64,000 nt of DNA. It comes from CAYPYI01 sp964415085 (GTDB taxonomy: Bacteria > Bacillota > Clostridia > Tissierellales > Tissierellaceae). Below are positions 43,952 to 53,232 of this stretch, in pieces. The stretch covers positions 81,382-145,381 of the forward strand of contig CAYPYI010000001.1 of NCBI GenBank assembly GCA_964415085.1. Reading direction: 5' to 3'. The translations under genes were made by a program, and so were the position numbers. Positions within the stretch are counted from its first letter, which is position 1. The number at the start of each line of letters is the position of its first letter. Under the pieces are notes generated by a model. It was not told the origin of the DNA. It worked only from the letters and a program-made list of their open reading frames with translations, and ran no database searches.

Positions 43952-45006
43952 AATGAATTATTTACATTTTCTATAAAATCTTTAACATTAGTTACAATAG
44001 AAACCGCAGTAAGGCTACCTCTATCAGCAAGCTTATTTACTGCAAATTCTTGTATATCAACTGTATATATGTATATAGGTCTAATTGATTCATCAAACTC
44101 GTTATATGAAGGGGTCATATTCCCGGTAGCTATACTATAAAGAATTGATCCTAACATTATAACACTTGTAGTTTTCATCTGGTTTTGTCTCATTATATCC
44201 TGTGCTGCATAAACATTATTTATAGTTTCAGGCAATGGATATATATCCCTAATTGTTCCAGGGATTACTAAGTTAACATTATTTTCATAGCAGGCTTTGA
44301 CAAAACTATTACATAATTTTTCATTAGATATATATTCCTTGATAGATCCATAATTATTAACTTTATTTATAACTCTTATTAAGTTACTATCATTTATATC
44401 TAAATTCTCTTCACTGCTTTGCAGTAAATCTAAAGCTATAGTATCTGTTCCAGCAAAAATCGCATCTATATATCCTTTATTGATTAATTCTGTCAAAGAT
44501 TTTTGGGACCTCTTATCAGTTAGTAATGTCATTCCAAGTACTACTGTTACATATCCATTATTTTCTCTTTCAAATCTTAATAAATCATATAAGTCATCAT
44601 AATCTTTTGAATATGCTGTTTCTCTTGATCTACTATCTCTAAATGCAAATGTCTCTTTATCTTCTGATTCATTTAAAAATCCTTCTGTATAAACATATAT
44701 TCCCTCTGAGGCATCCTCTGTTCTTCCTATTACAACTTTATCTTTCTTTTTTAAATTTCTAAATTCTTTTATATAAAGCTTCTCACTTCCTAAAGTATCA
44801 TCTACAACACAAACTGTATCCATTCTACTATTTGTTGCAAGTAACCATTTATTATTTACTTTAAAGTATTCAGGATAAATTGAAAGAGCATGAAAATTTT
44901 CTGGTGCTATACCATCTTCTTTTACTTCCTCTAATTTAACATTTGCTGCCGATTTAAATACTCCTTCTGACAAGTCAGGGTGCTTAAATTTAACTATCTC
45001 TTTCAT
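43948..45006 (-). CDS. ornithine cyclodeaminase/LOR-SDH family protein, diverged paralogue
   Basis: A 352-residue protein of the TIGR00300-like family (archaeal-type ornithine cyclodeaminase, also the C-terminal half of cyanobacterial ArgZ/AgrE). It aligns along its length with its neighbour, but where that one has GNAMATHDIEGGYLNTALG this has GTDTIALDLLQSSEEN, so the nucleotide/substrate site has changed. It retains PGTIRDIYPLPE against AGSIRDDGPLPD. It may be a non-catalytic or differently specific partner. It overlaps the upstream paralogue's stop by 17 bases. Confidence 0.7.
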   Translation of the reverse strand: MKEIVKFKHPDLSEGVFKSAANVKLEEVKEDGIAPENFHALSIYPEYFKVNNKWLLATNSRMDTVCVVDDTLGSEKLYIKEFRNLKKKDKVVIGRTEDASEGIYVYTEGFLNESEDKETFAFRDSRSRETAYSKDYDDLYDLLRFERENNGYVTVVLGMTLLTDKRSQKSLTELINKGYIDAIFAGTDTIALDLLQSSEENLDINDSNLIRVINKVNNYGSIKEYISNEKLCNSFVKACYENNVNLVIPGTIRDIYPLPETINNVYAAQDIMRQNQMKTTSVIMLGSILYSIATGNMTPSYNEFDESIRPIYIYTVDIQEFAVNKLADRGSLTAVSIVTNVKDFIENVNNSL

Positions 45007-46063
45007 CAAATCCCACCTCTTTTTCTTCTAATCTTCTATTTATATTTACAACAAAATCTTGTACATTAGTTATAAAAGGTACAAAAGCTAAATGGTCTCT
45101 TATATTTGATAGTTGAAATAAAACATTGGTTGTAATATCTACGCCATAAAAATATATAGGTTTTATTTCTTCTTTTATATATTTATAGCTTGGCATAATA
45201 CTTATAGTAGAAGAATTATGTAGCATAGTAGCAAGTCCAATTACAAGGCTAGCTTTTTCAAGATATTTTTCCTTTTCATCTAATGCTTTATTCATATCAG
45301 CATATACATCAGGAAGTGGTCCATCATCTCTTATTGATCCTGCCAAAACATATGGAATATTTTCTTCTATCAGTGCTTTCATAAAACCATTTTTAACATT
45401 TCCTTCATCTATAAAGTTTTTTATACTACCACTTCTTCTTACTTCATTTAATAAATCTAAGTGATTATAATGGCCATTGAACACATTTTCTTGAGTATAA
45501 ATATTTTGACCTAAAGCAGTATTTAAATATCCACCTTCTATATCATGTGTTGCCATTGCATTACCTGCAAATACACAATTTATATAACCATTCCTAGCCA
45601 AGTTTTCCAAAGCATTCCTAGTATCATAATCAAATATTACACTTGGTCCTAAAACCCAAACTATATATCCTCCATTATTTTTTTCATCTATAAGCCTATC
45701 AATCAACTTATCATACTCCTTATTTATATCAGATTCATAAGTGAATAAGCCCATATTTTTAAAGTCATTTAATAAATTAAAATCGACAAACACACCTTCA
45801 GAACCATCTTCTGTTGTAGATAGAACTATTTTATCGCCCTTATTTATATTTCTAATACTTTTTACTTGAAATTCATCATTTTTTAATATAACTGCACAAT
45901 TTTTTCTTATGCTTTTTAAAAAATAACATTTATCCTCATAATATATATAAGTAGGGTAATTAGTAGTAATATAAAAGTTCTCTGGTATATAGTTATCTTC
46001 CTTTACTTTATATAAATTAATATTTTCTTGAAATTTTAATTTTCTCTTTTCTATTATCTCCAT
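44990..46063 (-). CDS. ornithine cyclodeaminase/LOR-SDH family protein
   Basis: A 357-residue protein, TIGR00300-like. It has the full family signature: WVLGPSVIFDYDTRNAL, AGNAMATHDIEGG, a GHYNHLDLLNEVRRSGSI stretch and AGSIRDDGPLPDV. Members convert ornithine to proline and ammonia with bound NAD. This would suit amino-acid fermentation, where proline feeds Stickland reduction. The start is Met at 46063 after AAAGGAGGCAAAT; the longer ORF has no ribosome site. Confidence 0.75.
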   Translation of the reverse strand: MEIIEKRKLKFQENINLYKVKEDNYIPENFYITTNYPTYIYYEDKCYFLKSIRKNCAVILKNDEFQVKSIRNINKGDKIVLSTTEDGSEGVFVDFNLLNDFKNMGLFTYESDINKEYDKLIDRLIDEKNNGGYIVWVLGPSVIFDYDTRNALENLARNGYINCVFAGNAMATHDIEGGYLNTALGQNIYTQENVFNGHYNHLDLLNEVRRSGSIKNFIDEGNVKNGFMKALIEENIPYVLAGSIRDDGPLPDVYADMNKALDEKEKYLEKASLVIGLATMLHNSSTISIMPSYKYIKEEIKPIYFYGVDITTNVLFQLSNIRDHLAFVPFITNVQDFVVNINRRLEEKEVGFDERDS

Positions 46064-46190
46064 ATTTGCCTCCTTTGTTATATTTAATATAAGCAAATTC
46101 CCCATATATTTCAATTAATATTATCATAATTTAAATTTAAACTCCTTTTATGATATAATTACAATTATATATTTATTAGGGGTGAATAAT

Positions 46191-46751
46191 ATGAATAAGA
46201 ATATTAATATTGGCAGTAAAATCAGAGAATATAGAACCCAAAAAGGTTTATCTATAAAAGAAATTGCAGATATAACTAATATCTCATCTTCAATGCTTAG
46301 TCAGATTGAAAGAGATTTAGCAAATCCTTCAATTAATACACTTCGAGAAATTGCTAATGCGTTAGAAATACCAATGTTTCAATTTTTTGTTGAAGATAAC
46401 AATTTATCAAATATAGTTGTTACTCCAGAAACTAGAAGAAAAATAGTATCAAAAGAGGAAAATCATGGTTTGCTTTATGAACTTCTAATACCTGATTTAC
46501 AAGGTGATATAGGATTTTATAGAATGGTACTTGAACCTGGAACTAGCACTGTTGACACTAGTATGAATCATGATGGTGAAGAAGTTGCTTATGTTATAAA
46601 GGGTAAAATTACTTTAATTGCAGGAAATAGCAAATTTTCTTTAAACGAAAAAGATAGTGTAAGAATTCCTAAAAAAGTTGATCATAGATGGATAAATGAT
46701 TCTAATGAGTTAGCTGAAGTTATCTTTGCTATTAACCCACCTATATTCTAA
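46191..46751 (+). CDS. XRE-cupin transcriptional regulator
   Basis: A 186-residue regulator: N-terminal Cro/C1 HTH (KIREYRTQKGLSIKEIADIT, SSSMLSQIERDLANPS) and a C-terminal cupin sensor (MNHDGEEVAYVIKGKITLI, DSVRIPKKVDHRW). This class often governs amine or amino-acid use. It is divergent from the ornithine-cyclodeaminase-like pair and convergent to the D-amino-acid enzyme, so it probably regulates one or both. Start at 46191 behind TAGGGGTGAATA. Confidence 0.9.
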   Translation: MNKNINIGSKIREYRTQKGLSIKEIADITNISSSMLSQIERDLANPSINTLREIANALEIPMFQFFVEDNNLSNIVVTPETRRKIVSKEENHGLLYELLIPDLQGDIGFYRMVLEPGTSTVDTSMNHDGEEVAYVIKGKITLIAGNSKFSLNEKDSVRIPKKVDHRWINDSNELAEVIFAINPPIF

Positions 46752-46755
46752 TCTA

Positions 46756-46786
46756 TAAACCCTAAAATAAAAGTAATTTTAGGGTG
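46756..46786. terminator. bidirectional terminator
   Basis: ACCCTAAAAT / ATTTTAGGGT hairpin between convergent genes. Confidence 0.75.
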
Positions 46787-46801
46787 CATAATCTAATTTA
46801 T

Positions 46802-47917
46802 TTATATAAGAAATCTTTTAATAGATCCACCGCGCATGTCTATTTCTAAAAGTTTTTCTATTACCCCACTTCTGTGACCAACTAAATAATTTGTGAAATT
46901 TGCTGCTGAACAGGAATGATTTGGGATAATTTGTATTTTATCTCCAATTTTTATGTCTGTATGATCTTTTATTTTTATTTTAGCTACCTCTTCAGATAAG
47001 TCTGTTATAACAAGTTCTGGATGATTAATTATATAACCATAACCTTCTATTAAACTATTTCCATGTGCTCCTTTATCAAGGCCTAAGCACTTGCTTCCTG
47101 CATCAATTAATAACACATCTTCCTTTGGTTTTGATATTACTGTTGCTAAAACTGTTAATGCACAATCTTCTTCTCCTACAAGACCTATAGACATTTGAAT
47201 GTTATCATAAAAAACATAATTACCAGGCCTTACTATAGTAATATCCTTATCTTTAGCTGCGAAGGACATAGTAGGTGTTGATCCTGTTGCTACAATTAAT
47301 ACACTACCTCCTGCTTCTTCTAAAGACTCTTTAGCCAACTTCATTGCTTTTATCTCTTGATTAGCCACATATTCTACATCCTCCATATTATGTGAAGTAT
47401 ATACTTGCCCAGGATGTGTTCCAATTCCAACAATTTCAATATTTTTAAAATCTTTTATAAGATTATAAAATTTACCAGCATTTTGTGGTTCAATCCCAAA
47501 TCTATTTAAGCCAGAATTAATTATAATTAATACTTTTATTTTTATATTTTCATTTTCTAATTCTAAGTTTAATTCTTCTGCTTGCTCAATACAGTCTATA
47601 CTTAAATATAAATTAGTTCTTTTTGAAATTTCTATTGCTCTTCTTATATTTTCTTTTCCAACTACAGGATAAGCATATGTGATGTTTTCTACTCCTTGTT
47701 TCGATAATATTTCAGCTTCATCTAATGTTCCAACTAAAAAACCTTTAGCCCCATATTTTAATTGCATTTTGGCTATGTCACTACTCTTGTGAGTTTTAAT
47801 CATTGGCCATAATTCTTTTCCATAATTATCAAATATAGTCTGTACTTCTTTTATATTCTTTTCTAGTGTGTCTAAATTTACCAAAAAGCTTGGTGTTAAT
47901 AGATTATCTATAATCAT
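46802..47917 (-). CDS. D-threonine aldolase/D-serine dehydratase-like PLP enzyme
   Basis: A 371-residue PLP enzyme of alanine-racemase fold type III. The PLP lysine is in MIKTHKSSDIAK near residue 42; ATGSTPTM near residue 215 binds phosphate. The C-terminal IIPNHSCSAAN has the His and Cys that hold the metal in D-serine dehydratase and D-threonine aldolase. So it likely cleaves or deaminates a beta-hydroxy D-amino acid. The exact reaction cannot be told. It neighbours ornithine-cyclodeaminase-like genes and a cupin regulator. Confidence 0.82.
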   Translation of the reverse strand: MIIDNLLTPSFLVNLDTLEKNIKEVQTIFDNYGKELWPMIKTHKSSDIAKMQLKYGAKGFLVGTLDEAEILSKQGVENITYAYPVVGKENIRRAIEISKRTNLYLSIDCIEQAEELNLELENENIKIKVLIIINSGLNRFGIEPQNAGKFYNLIKDFKNIEIVGIGTHPGQVYTSHNMEDVEYVANQEIKAMKLAKESLEEAGGSVLIVATGSTPTMSFAAKDKDITIVRPGNYVFYDNIQMSIGLVGEEDCALTVLATVISKPKEDVLLIDAGSKCLGLDKGAHGNSLIEGYGYIINHPELVITDLSEEVAKIKIKDHTDIKIGDKIQIIPNHSCSAANFTNYLVGHRSGVIEKLLEIDMRGGSIKRFLI

Positions 47918-48071
47918 TTCTTACCTCCTATTTTAATATCATTAAATTATATTAAAATTAAATAAATATTATTAAATAAATATTAGCATTGTATAATTAT
48001 ATTGTCAACGATTTCATTTACACCTACATTATGCTATACTACATTAAATAACTATTAATAAGGAGGATATT

Positions 48072-49037
48072 ATGAGTAAATTAAAGATGGACTCTTCTGC
48101 AAGTGTTATAGGTAAACTATCTTATGGAGATAATGTGTATATTTCTCAAGGTTCTAGCATATTTTCTGATAAGGAATCTGTCCATATATCAAGTAACTCA
48201 TGGGTACTTGAAAACTCAGTGTTAATAGGTACTAAAAAGTATCCAATTAATGTTGGCCAGAAAGTTGTATTTGGACATAAGTGTATTGCAATAGGAACAA
48301 CTATAGGTAACTTATGTGAAATAGGTAATGGCAGTATTTTTCTTCCAGGGTCTATAGTTGGAAATAATTGTATCTTCGGCGAAGGAACTTTAATACCTGA
48401 GAATGCAATAATTCCTGATAATTCAGTAGTTGTAGGTAGACCTTTTAGAATAATTCGTTCACTTACAGATAAAGATCTAGATATGATTAGGAGTATGAGA
48501 AATAATGATATCTCTATTTTAGATGAGGAAAACAAAAATATATATGAGGGTGATTATATGAATAATATATATAAATATAAGGATAAGTATCCTACAATTG
48601 ATCCCACAAGCTACATTGATAAAAATGCTGAGATTACTGGGGATGTAATAATAGGAGAAAATTGCTATATAGCTAGTGGAGTGAGAATTATAGGAAATTC
48701 TCATGGCCCTATTATTATAAAAGATAATGTTACAATTTTAGAGAATTCTGTACTTCACTTACTACCTGATAATAAATTAGTAATTAATAATAATGTTTCT
48801 ATAGGTCCTAACTGTGTGATACATGGATGTACTATAGGAGAAAATACAATAATAGAAGCTGCAAGTATAATTAGTGATTATTCTGAGATTGGAAACAATT
48901 GTATAGTAAAAACGGGATCATTAATTAAGCAGAATTCTTACTTTAAAGATAATTCAATTCTTGAAGGTTTTACTGTTAAACTTATTGATATTAATACTAA
49001 AATAAATAAACTACCCGACTGGGCAAAAAGAGGATAA
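48072..49037 (+). CDS. double left-handed beta-helix (hexapeptide) protein, gamma-carbonic-anhydrase-like
   Basis: A 321-residue protein made of two hexapeptide-repeat units (about 1-145 and 180-321) joined by a charged linker. Each has many [LIV]-G-x4 turns. The first unit has FGHKCIAIGTTIG, the second SIGPNCVIHGCTIGENTIIEA, the gamma-class carbonic anhydrase/PaaY-like pattern. Only some of the usual three His ligands are seen, so activity is uncertain. The duplicated form is unusual. ATG after AAGGAGGATATT. Confidence 0.8.
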   Translation: MSKLKMDSSASVIGKLSYGDNVYISQGSSIFSDKESVHISSNSWVLENSVLIGTKKYPINVGQKVVFGHKCIAIGTTIGNLCEIGNGSIFLPGSIVGNNCIFGEGTLIPENAIIPDNSVVVGRPFRIIRSLTDKDLDMIRSMRNNDISILDEENKNIYEGDYMNNIYKYKDKYPTIDPTSYIDKNAEITGDVIIGENCYIASGVRIIGNSHGPIIIKDNVTILENSVLHLLPDNKLVINNNVSIGPNCVIHGCTIGENTIIEAASIISDYSEIGNNCIVKTGSLIKQNSYFKDNSILEGFTVKLIDINTKINKLPDWAKRG

Positions 49038-49066
49038 AATCTTAATTGATTATATCCTCTTTATCT
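49024..49066. terminator. bidirectional terminator
   Basis: AAGAGGATA / TATCCTCTT arms overlapping both stop codons of the convergent genes. Confidence 0.7.
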
Positions 49067-49923
49067 TTTGTTAAGTATACAAATAACTTTTGTAAGCCAA
49101 TCTTTTCTATTTTATTACCAGTAGAAATTAAAGCTTCTATTTCATCAAAGCCTAGATTATCTAAGATGTAAAATAAACTTGTATTTCCTAATGTTTCAAT
49201 ATCTAATATATTTTTATCCTTTATTTTATTATAAATAGTATCATAATCACCCATTATTATATATGCATTTTCTAATATAACTTCTGTTTTTTCTTTTAGA
49301 CATATATTTCCATCATTAAGAATAATAACTTCTTCATATAGTTTGCTTGTCTCATCTATGTTATGAGTAGATATTATTATAGTTCTATCATTGTCATCTA
49401 TCTCGTCATAAATAATATTATTAAATATTTCTCTATTAACTGCATCCATTCCAAGAGTTGGTTCATCTAAAAGTAAATATTCACTATCTGAAGATATACC
49501 TAAAATTATACCTAATATACTTTTATTCCCTCTTGAAAGTTTGCTATAATTTTTCTTTAAATTATTTTCAAAAGAAAATTTATAAACTAACTCATTAAAT
49601 TTTTCTTCATTCCAATTTTTATATAAATTTCTAGCATTATTAAATATATCTTTAATTGTCATATATTCAAATTCTGCTTCATTTTCTTTTATAAGAACAA
49701 TCTGCTCTACCAGTGATTGATTTTCATATATTTCTCTTCCATTTAACAATATGCTTCCACTATCTCTTTTTATTCTGGATCCTAGGATATTAAATAGAGT
49801 AGATTTACCTATTCCATTCCTACCTATTAATCCATATACTTTCTTATCATCTATTTGTAAATCTAAATTATTCAATACTTTTTCTGATTTATAGGTCTTA
49901 TTTAAATTCTTAATTAATATCAT
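49042..49923 (-). CDS. ABC transporter ATP-binding protein (YtrB-like)
   Basis: A 293-residue ATPase: Walker A GRNGIGKST, signature KLSRGNKS (an eroded LSGGQ, as in YtrB-type subunits), Walker B YLLLDEPTLGMDA and H-loop STHN. It follows a GntR regulator and the split permease, the YtrA-B-C type plan linked to cell-wall antibiotics in bacilli. Last gene of that operon. Confidence 0.88.
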   Translation of the reverse strand: MILIKNLNKTYKSEKVLNNLDLQIDDKKVYGLIGRNGIGKSTLFNILGSRIKRDSGSILLNGREIYENQSLVEQIVLIKENEAEFEYMTIKDIFNNARNLYKNWNEEKFNELVYKFSFENNLKKNYSKLSRGNKSILGIILGISSDSEYLLLDEPTLGMDAVNREIFNNIIYDEIDDNDRTIIISTHNIDETSKLYEEVIILNDGNICLKEKTEVILENAYIIMGDYDTIYNKIKDKNILDIETLGNTSLFYILDNLGFDEIEALISTGNKIEKIGLQKLFVYLTKDKEDIIN

Positions 49924-49925
49924 TA

Positions 49926-50677
49926 CTATTCTCCTTTTGACTGTAAGTTCATTGTAAGTAAGTATGTTAATAAATATTTAGAAAAAATAGTTATCATTCC
50001 TAATAATACGAAATATTTATTCCCCATATTATCTATTAGATTATCTATTGATAATGATCCTATCATATTTTTTACGCCTAGAAAAAATTCATTTTCTAAA
50101 ATTATCTGTATTGCTATTAAAAAAAGTATAATTTTATATGAAAATACTTTTATTAGCATTGCTATTAATGTCCATAGGCTTACTATTGATAAGATGATGG
50201 TAAAATTATTAATTACTAGCATTAAAATGTTAGTTTTTACTATATCTATACTGCCCATAGTATTAAGATAAACATATTCTGGATTATTTTTTATTACTTC
50301 AGATATAAAAAATATTTCTAATTTTAATATAACGCTTAAAAAGATAGATATTATTAGGCTTTTTAATATATTATTAAGGAGTATAGATTTAAATATATTT
50401 TTTCTTGTTACACTCATATTTAATCTCAAACTAGCATTAGTCATTATCCATAAAAATGCATTTATCATCAAAGAGATAGATAAAACAAAATACTACTTTG
50501 AGCTATTGAAATACCTCTTTTATCCCCTGCTACATCCTGAATTGTAGCTAATACAAAGCTTGTATCAAATTTTGTATTTAATATATAAGATACAATCATA
50601 ATTAATGATGTTATTCCCATTAGAGTTAAACTAAAATTTCTTATTTCTTTTAAATCATATTTTAAAATTCTATTCAT
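49926..50677 (-). pseudogene. ABC-2 permease split by a frameshift
   Basis: Two ORFs that look like one permease of about 250 residues. The first (50677-50468) gives about 69 residues with one membrane segment and ends at tandem UGA codons. The second (50471-49926, TTG start inside the overlap, no ribosome site) gives 181 residues with about four more membrane segments. The +1 frame before the TTG stays open and hydrophobic (VVFCFIYLLMINAF), so a single-base change in the TTTTGTTTT tract would join them. It could be a real mutation, a sequencing error or coupled translation. Confidence 0.65.
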
Positions 50678-51041
50678 TATCATCACTCCATTTTTTTATA
50701 AATTCTAATATTTCATTCATTGATATGTCTAGCCTGTATGCCTCTTTTATAGTATTAGGTAAAATACTTTCAAAATAATCTTTCTTTCTTTTATTTTTAA
50801 CTTTAGATCTAGCATCTTTTTCAACAAACATACCCAATCCTCGTTTTTTATATAATATTTTTTCATCAACTAAAATATTAAGACCTTTTCTAGCTGTTGC
50901 TGGATTTATATCATAAATTCGTGCAAAATCATTTGTAGATGGAACTTGATCTTGCTCAACTAGCCTATCTTCTAATATTTCATTTTCTATAAAATCAACT
51001 ACTTGCAGATATATTGGCTTTTCAATATTTCCTCCAATCAA
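50670..51041 (-). CDS. GntR family regulator (YtrA subfamily)
   Basis: About 123 residues: N-terminal winged helix (YLQVVDFIENEILEDRL, QVPSTNDFARIYDINPATARKGLNILVDEKIL) and a short C-terminal helix, the YtrA type. A perfect inverted repeat, GTTAGTTA-N6-TAACTAAC, overlaps its -10, so it likely represses itself and the ABC genes after it. The promoter leaves only about 16 bases before the first ATG and no ribosome site there; TTG at 51041 behind AAAGGATG is the better start. It overlaps the permease start. Confidence 0.88.
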   Translation of the reverse strand: MIGGNIEKPIYLQVVDFIENEILEDRLVEQDQVPSTNDFARIYDINPATARKGLNILVDEKILYKKRGLGMFVEKDARSKVKNKRKKDYFESILPNTIKEAYRLDISMNEILEFIKKWSDDNE

Positions 51042-51061
51042 TTTATCACATCCTTTCATCG

Positions 51062-51110
51062 GTTAGTTACTTCTATAACTAACTATACAACCGTGAGTTA
51101 AAATAGTCAA
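51062..51110 (-). promoter_or_regulatory. GntR operon promoter and operator
   Basis: Minus strand TTGACT (51110-51105), a 17-base spacer, TATAGT (51087-51082). Operator: perfect 8-bp arms GTTAGTTA/TAACTAAC (51062-51083) with a 6-base centre, covering the end of the -10 and the start site. Confidence 0.85.
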
Positions 51111-51125
51111 GATATTTCAAAAAAA

Positions 51126-51154
51126 ATACTCTTGCTTTAATTAGCAAGAGTATC
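51126..51154 (-). terminator. terminator after AlkD-like gene
   Basis: ATACTCTTGCT / AGCAAGAGTAT hairpin, then eight T on the minus strand. Confidence 0.9.
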
Positions 51155-51157
51155 ATC

Positions 51158-51814
51158 TTATAAGTATTTGCTGGCTTCTTTAATACTTAAATTACTTAAA
51201 TTTTCTTTATTATCATAAATAAACTGTGTTACAAAAAAACTATTACTTTTACTATATTCTCTTAATGCCCATCCTATTGATTTATTAATAAAAAATTCAG
51301 AGCTGTCTAAATTATTTTTTATTACTTTCGTTAATAATTCCTCATCCGTCTTTTCTTTTAGCTTTAATTGGGATAATATACTGGATCTTCTTAACCATAT
51401 ATTAGAACTTTTAGACCAAAATATCATCTCTTGTTTTATCTTTTTATTATCAACTAATAAATGAGAAAGTATTTGATTAAAATTATCTACACTATCCCAC
51501 CAAGATTTACAAGTTATGAGCTCTTCAATCTTTTTAATATCTTCATGGGTAATAAATTTTTTCTTATATTTTAAATAATTTATTCCAACATATTGCATTT
51601 CTCTTTCATTTTGATTCCAACAAAAATTAATAAAGTCCCAATCTAAATAATCTTTGGGTGATTTAGTAAAATAACTTTTTTCTATATTTATTCTATCTTT
51701 TGACTGTACACCATAAAATTCAAACTTATTTTTCATATAATTTTCCATAGAAATTTTCTTGTCTTTATCTTTAATATTATTAAATTCATTCAAAATAGTT
51801 TCATACCACAACAT
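51158..51814 (-). CDS. DNA alkylation repair enzyme (AlkD-like HEAT-repeat glycosylase)
   Basis: About 218 residues of helical HEAT-like repeats. CKSWWDSVDNFNQILSH (the WD catalytic-tract of AlkD) lies near residue 105, SSNIWLRRSSILSQLKLK near 135, and FFINKSIGWALREYSKS near 180. It should excise positively charged alkylated purines. Start is the Met at 51814 behind GGGGGTTAAT. It follows murF by 32 bases and shares its transcript. Confidence 0.9.
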   Translation of the reverse strand: MLWYETILNEFNNIKDKDKKISMENYMKNKFEFYGVQSKDRINIEKSYFTKSPKDYLDWDFINFCWNQNEREMQYVGINYLKYKKKFITHEDIKKIEELITCKSWWDSVDNFNQILSHLLVDNKKIKQEMIFWSKSSNIWLRRSSILSQLKLKEKTDEELLTKVIKNNLDSSEFFINKSIGWALREYSKSNSFFVTQFIYDNKENLSNLSIKEASKYL

Positions 51815-51846
51815 ATTAACCCCCATTATAAAGATTTTTATTTAAA

Positions 51847-53232
51847 TTAATCTTTAATAAATTGGTTTATAACATCTTCTAAGCTAACTGATCTTGATGC
51901 TTTAAATAAAACTAAACTATCTTTTGTCATATACTTATTTATATTATCAATTAATTCCTCTTTTGTATTAGAATGATATATATTTTCACTTTCAAAATTT
52001 TCTTTCGCACCTATTGATATGTGCTTAGCTAAATCCCCCATTGTAAATATTTGATCTACAACTTCTGGTTTTATCTTTTTTCCCACTTCCTCGTGAATAG
52101 ATTCAACCTCATCGCCCAAATCCAACATATCTCCTAAAACTACTGCTTTACTCTCAAATCCTTTAATGCTTTCTAGTGTATCCAATGCTGCTAGTAGACT
52201 ACTCGGGTTTGATTTATATGCATCATTTAAAATAGTAAAGTTCTCAGCTTCCATAATATCATTTCTCATGTCAGTCTTCTTAATATTATAGAAACCATCT
52301 TGAATTTCATCATAAGTCAAATCTAAAATTCTAGCTACTATAATTGCACAAGCTGCATTATACATATTATGCCTACCTAACATTGGTAGAAATAATTCAA
52401 AAGAAGTATCACCTTCATATACTTTAAATTTAATCCCTTCTATTCCCTCTTCTATAAGCTCTAATCTATAATCTGAACTCTCAATAACTCCATAGTTTAT
52501 TAAGTCTTGCTTTATATCGTACTCTATAATTACTTTATTTAAAGTATCATCATCATTATTATATATAAAGTGACCATTACTTTTTAAACCATCTAAGATT
52601 TCAAATTTTGCCCTTGCAACATTTTCTTTATTTTTCAATAAATCTAAATGAGATTTTCCAATATTAGTAATCATAGCTATATCTGGATTAACAATGTGTG
52701 TCAATTCTTCAATCTGCCCGAATCCATCTGTACCCATTTCTATAATACCTATTTTAGTATCTTTATCTAATTCTAGAAGCGTTAACGGAACACCTATATG
52801 ATTATTTAAATTACCTTGTGTTTTATATGTTTTAAACTTTCTTGATAATACTCCCTCCATAATATCCTTAGTGGTTGTCTTACCATTGCTCCCTGTAATT
52901 CCTATTAAAGTTAAATCCTCAATAGAATCTTTATAGTTTTTTGATAATATTTGTAGCGCTTTTAAAGTGTCATCGACTAGAATAAAAGGAAAATCTAAAT
53001 CCGGTATATCTATATTTTTATTCCATAAACATGCAGAAGCTCCTTTTTCAATTGCATCTAAAACAAACTTATGACCATCAAATTTTTCTCCCACTATTGG
53101 AATATATAAATTATTTTTATTTATTTCTCTTGTATCAATTGATACACCTTCAACTGGTATATTATAAAATTCTCTATTTTCTAAAATACCTTCACTTAAA
53201 TTTACTATATCTTTTACATCTACTCTAATCAC
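51847..53232 (-). CDS. murF: UDP-N-acetylmuramoyl-tripeptide--D-alanyl-D-alanine ligase
   Basis: A 461-residue Mur ligase adding D-Ala-D-Ala to the peptidoglycan precursor in the cytoplasm. ATP loop GITGSNGKTTTKDI is near residue 110, IIEMGTDGFGQI near 170, NAYKSNPSSLLAAL near 330. Length is normal. Its start overlaps the ddl stop by one base, so the enzyme making D-Ala-D-Ala and the one using it are coupled. Confidence 0.96.
   Translation of the reverse strand: MIRVDVKDIVNLSEGILENREFYNIPVEGVSIDTREINKNNLYIPIVGEKFDGHKFVLDAIEKGASACLWNKNIDIPDLDFPFILVDDTLKALQILSKNYKDSIEDLTLIGITGSNGKTTTKDIMEGVLSRKFKTYKTQGNLNNHIGVPLTLLELDKDTKIGIIEMGTDGFGQIEELTHIVNPDIAMITNIGKSHLDLLKNKENVARAKFEILDGLKSNGHFIYNNDDDTLNKVIIEYDIKQDLINYGVIESSDYRLELIEEGIEGIKFKVYEGDTSFELFLPMLGRHNMYNAACAIIVARILDLTYDEIQDGFYNIKKTDMRNDIMEAENFTILNDAYKSNPSSLLAALDTLESIKGFESKAVVLGDMLDLGDEVESIHEEVGKKIKPEVVDQIFTMGDLAKHISIGAKENFESENIYHSNTKEELIDNINKYMTKDSLVLFKASRSVSLEDVINQFIKD

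Noticed and set aside
50465..50475. Tandem UGA in the split permease as selenocysteine or read-through
   Set aside because: Two UGA in a row, no nearby Cys or redox motif, and the downstream match continues in a different frame. A frameshift explains it better.
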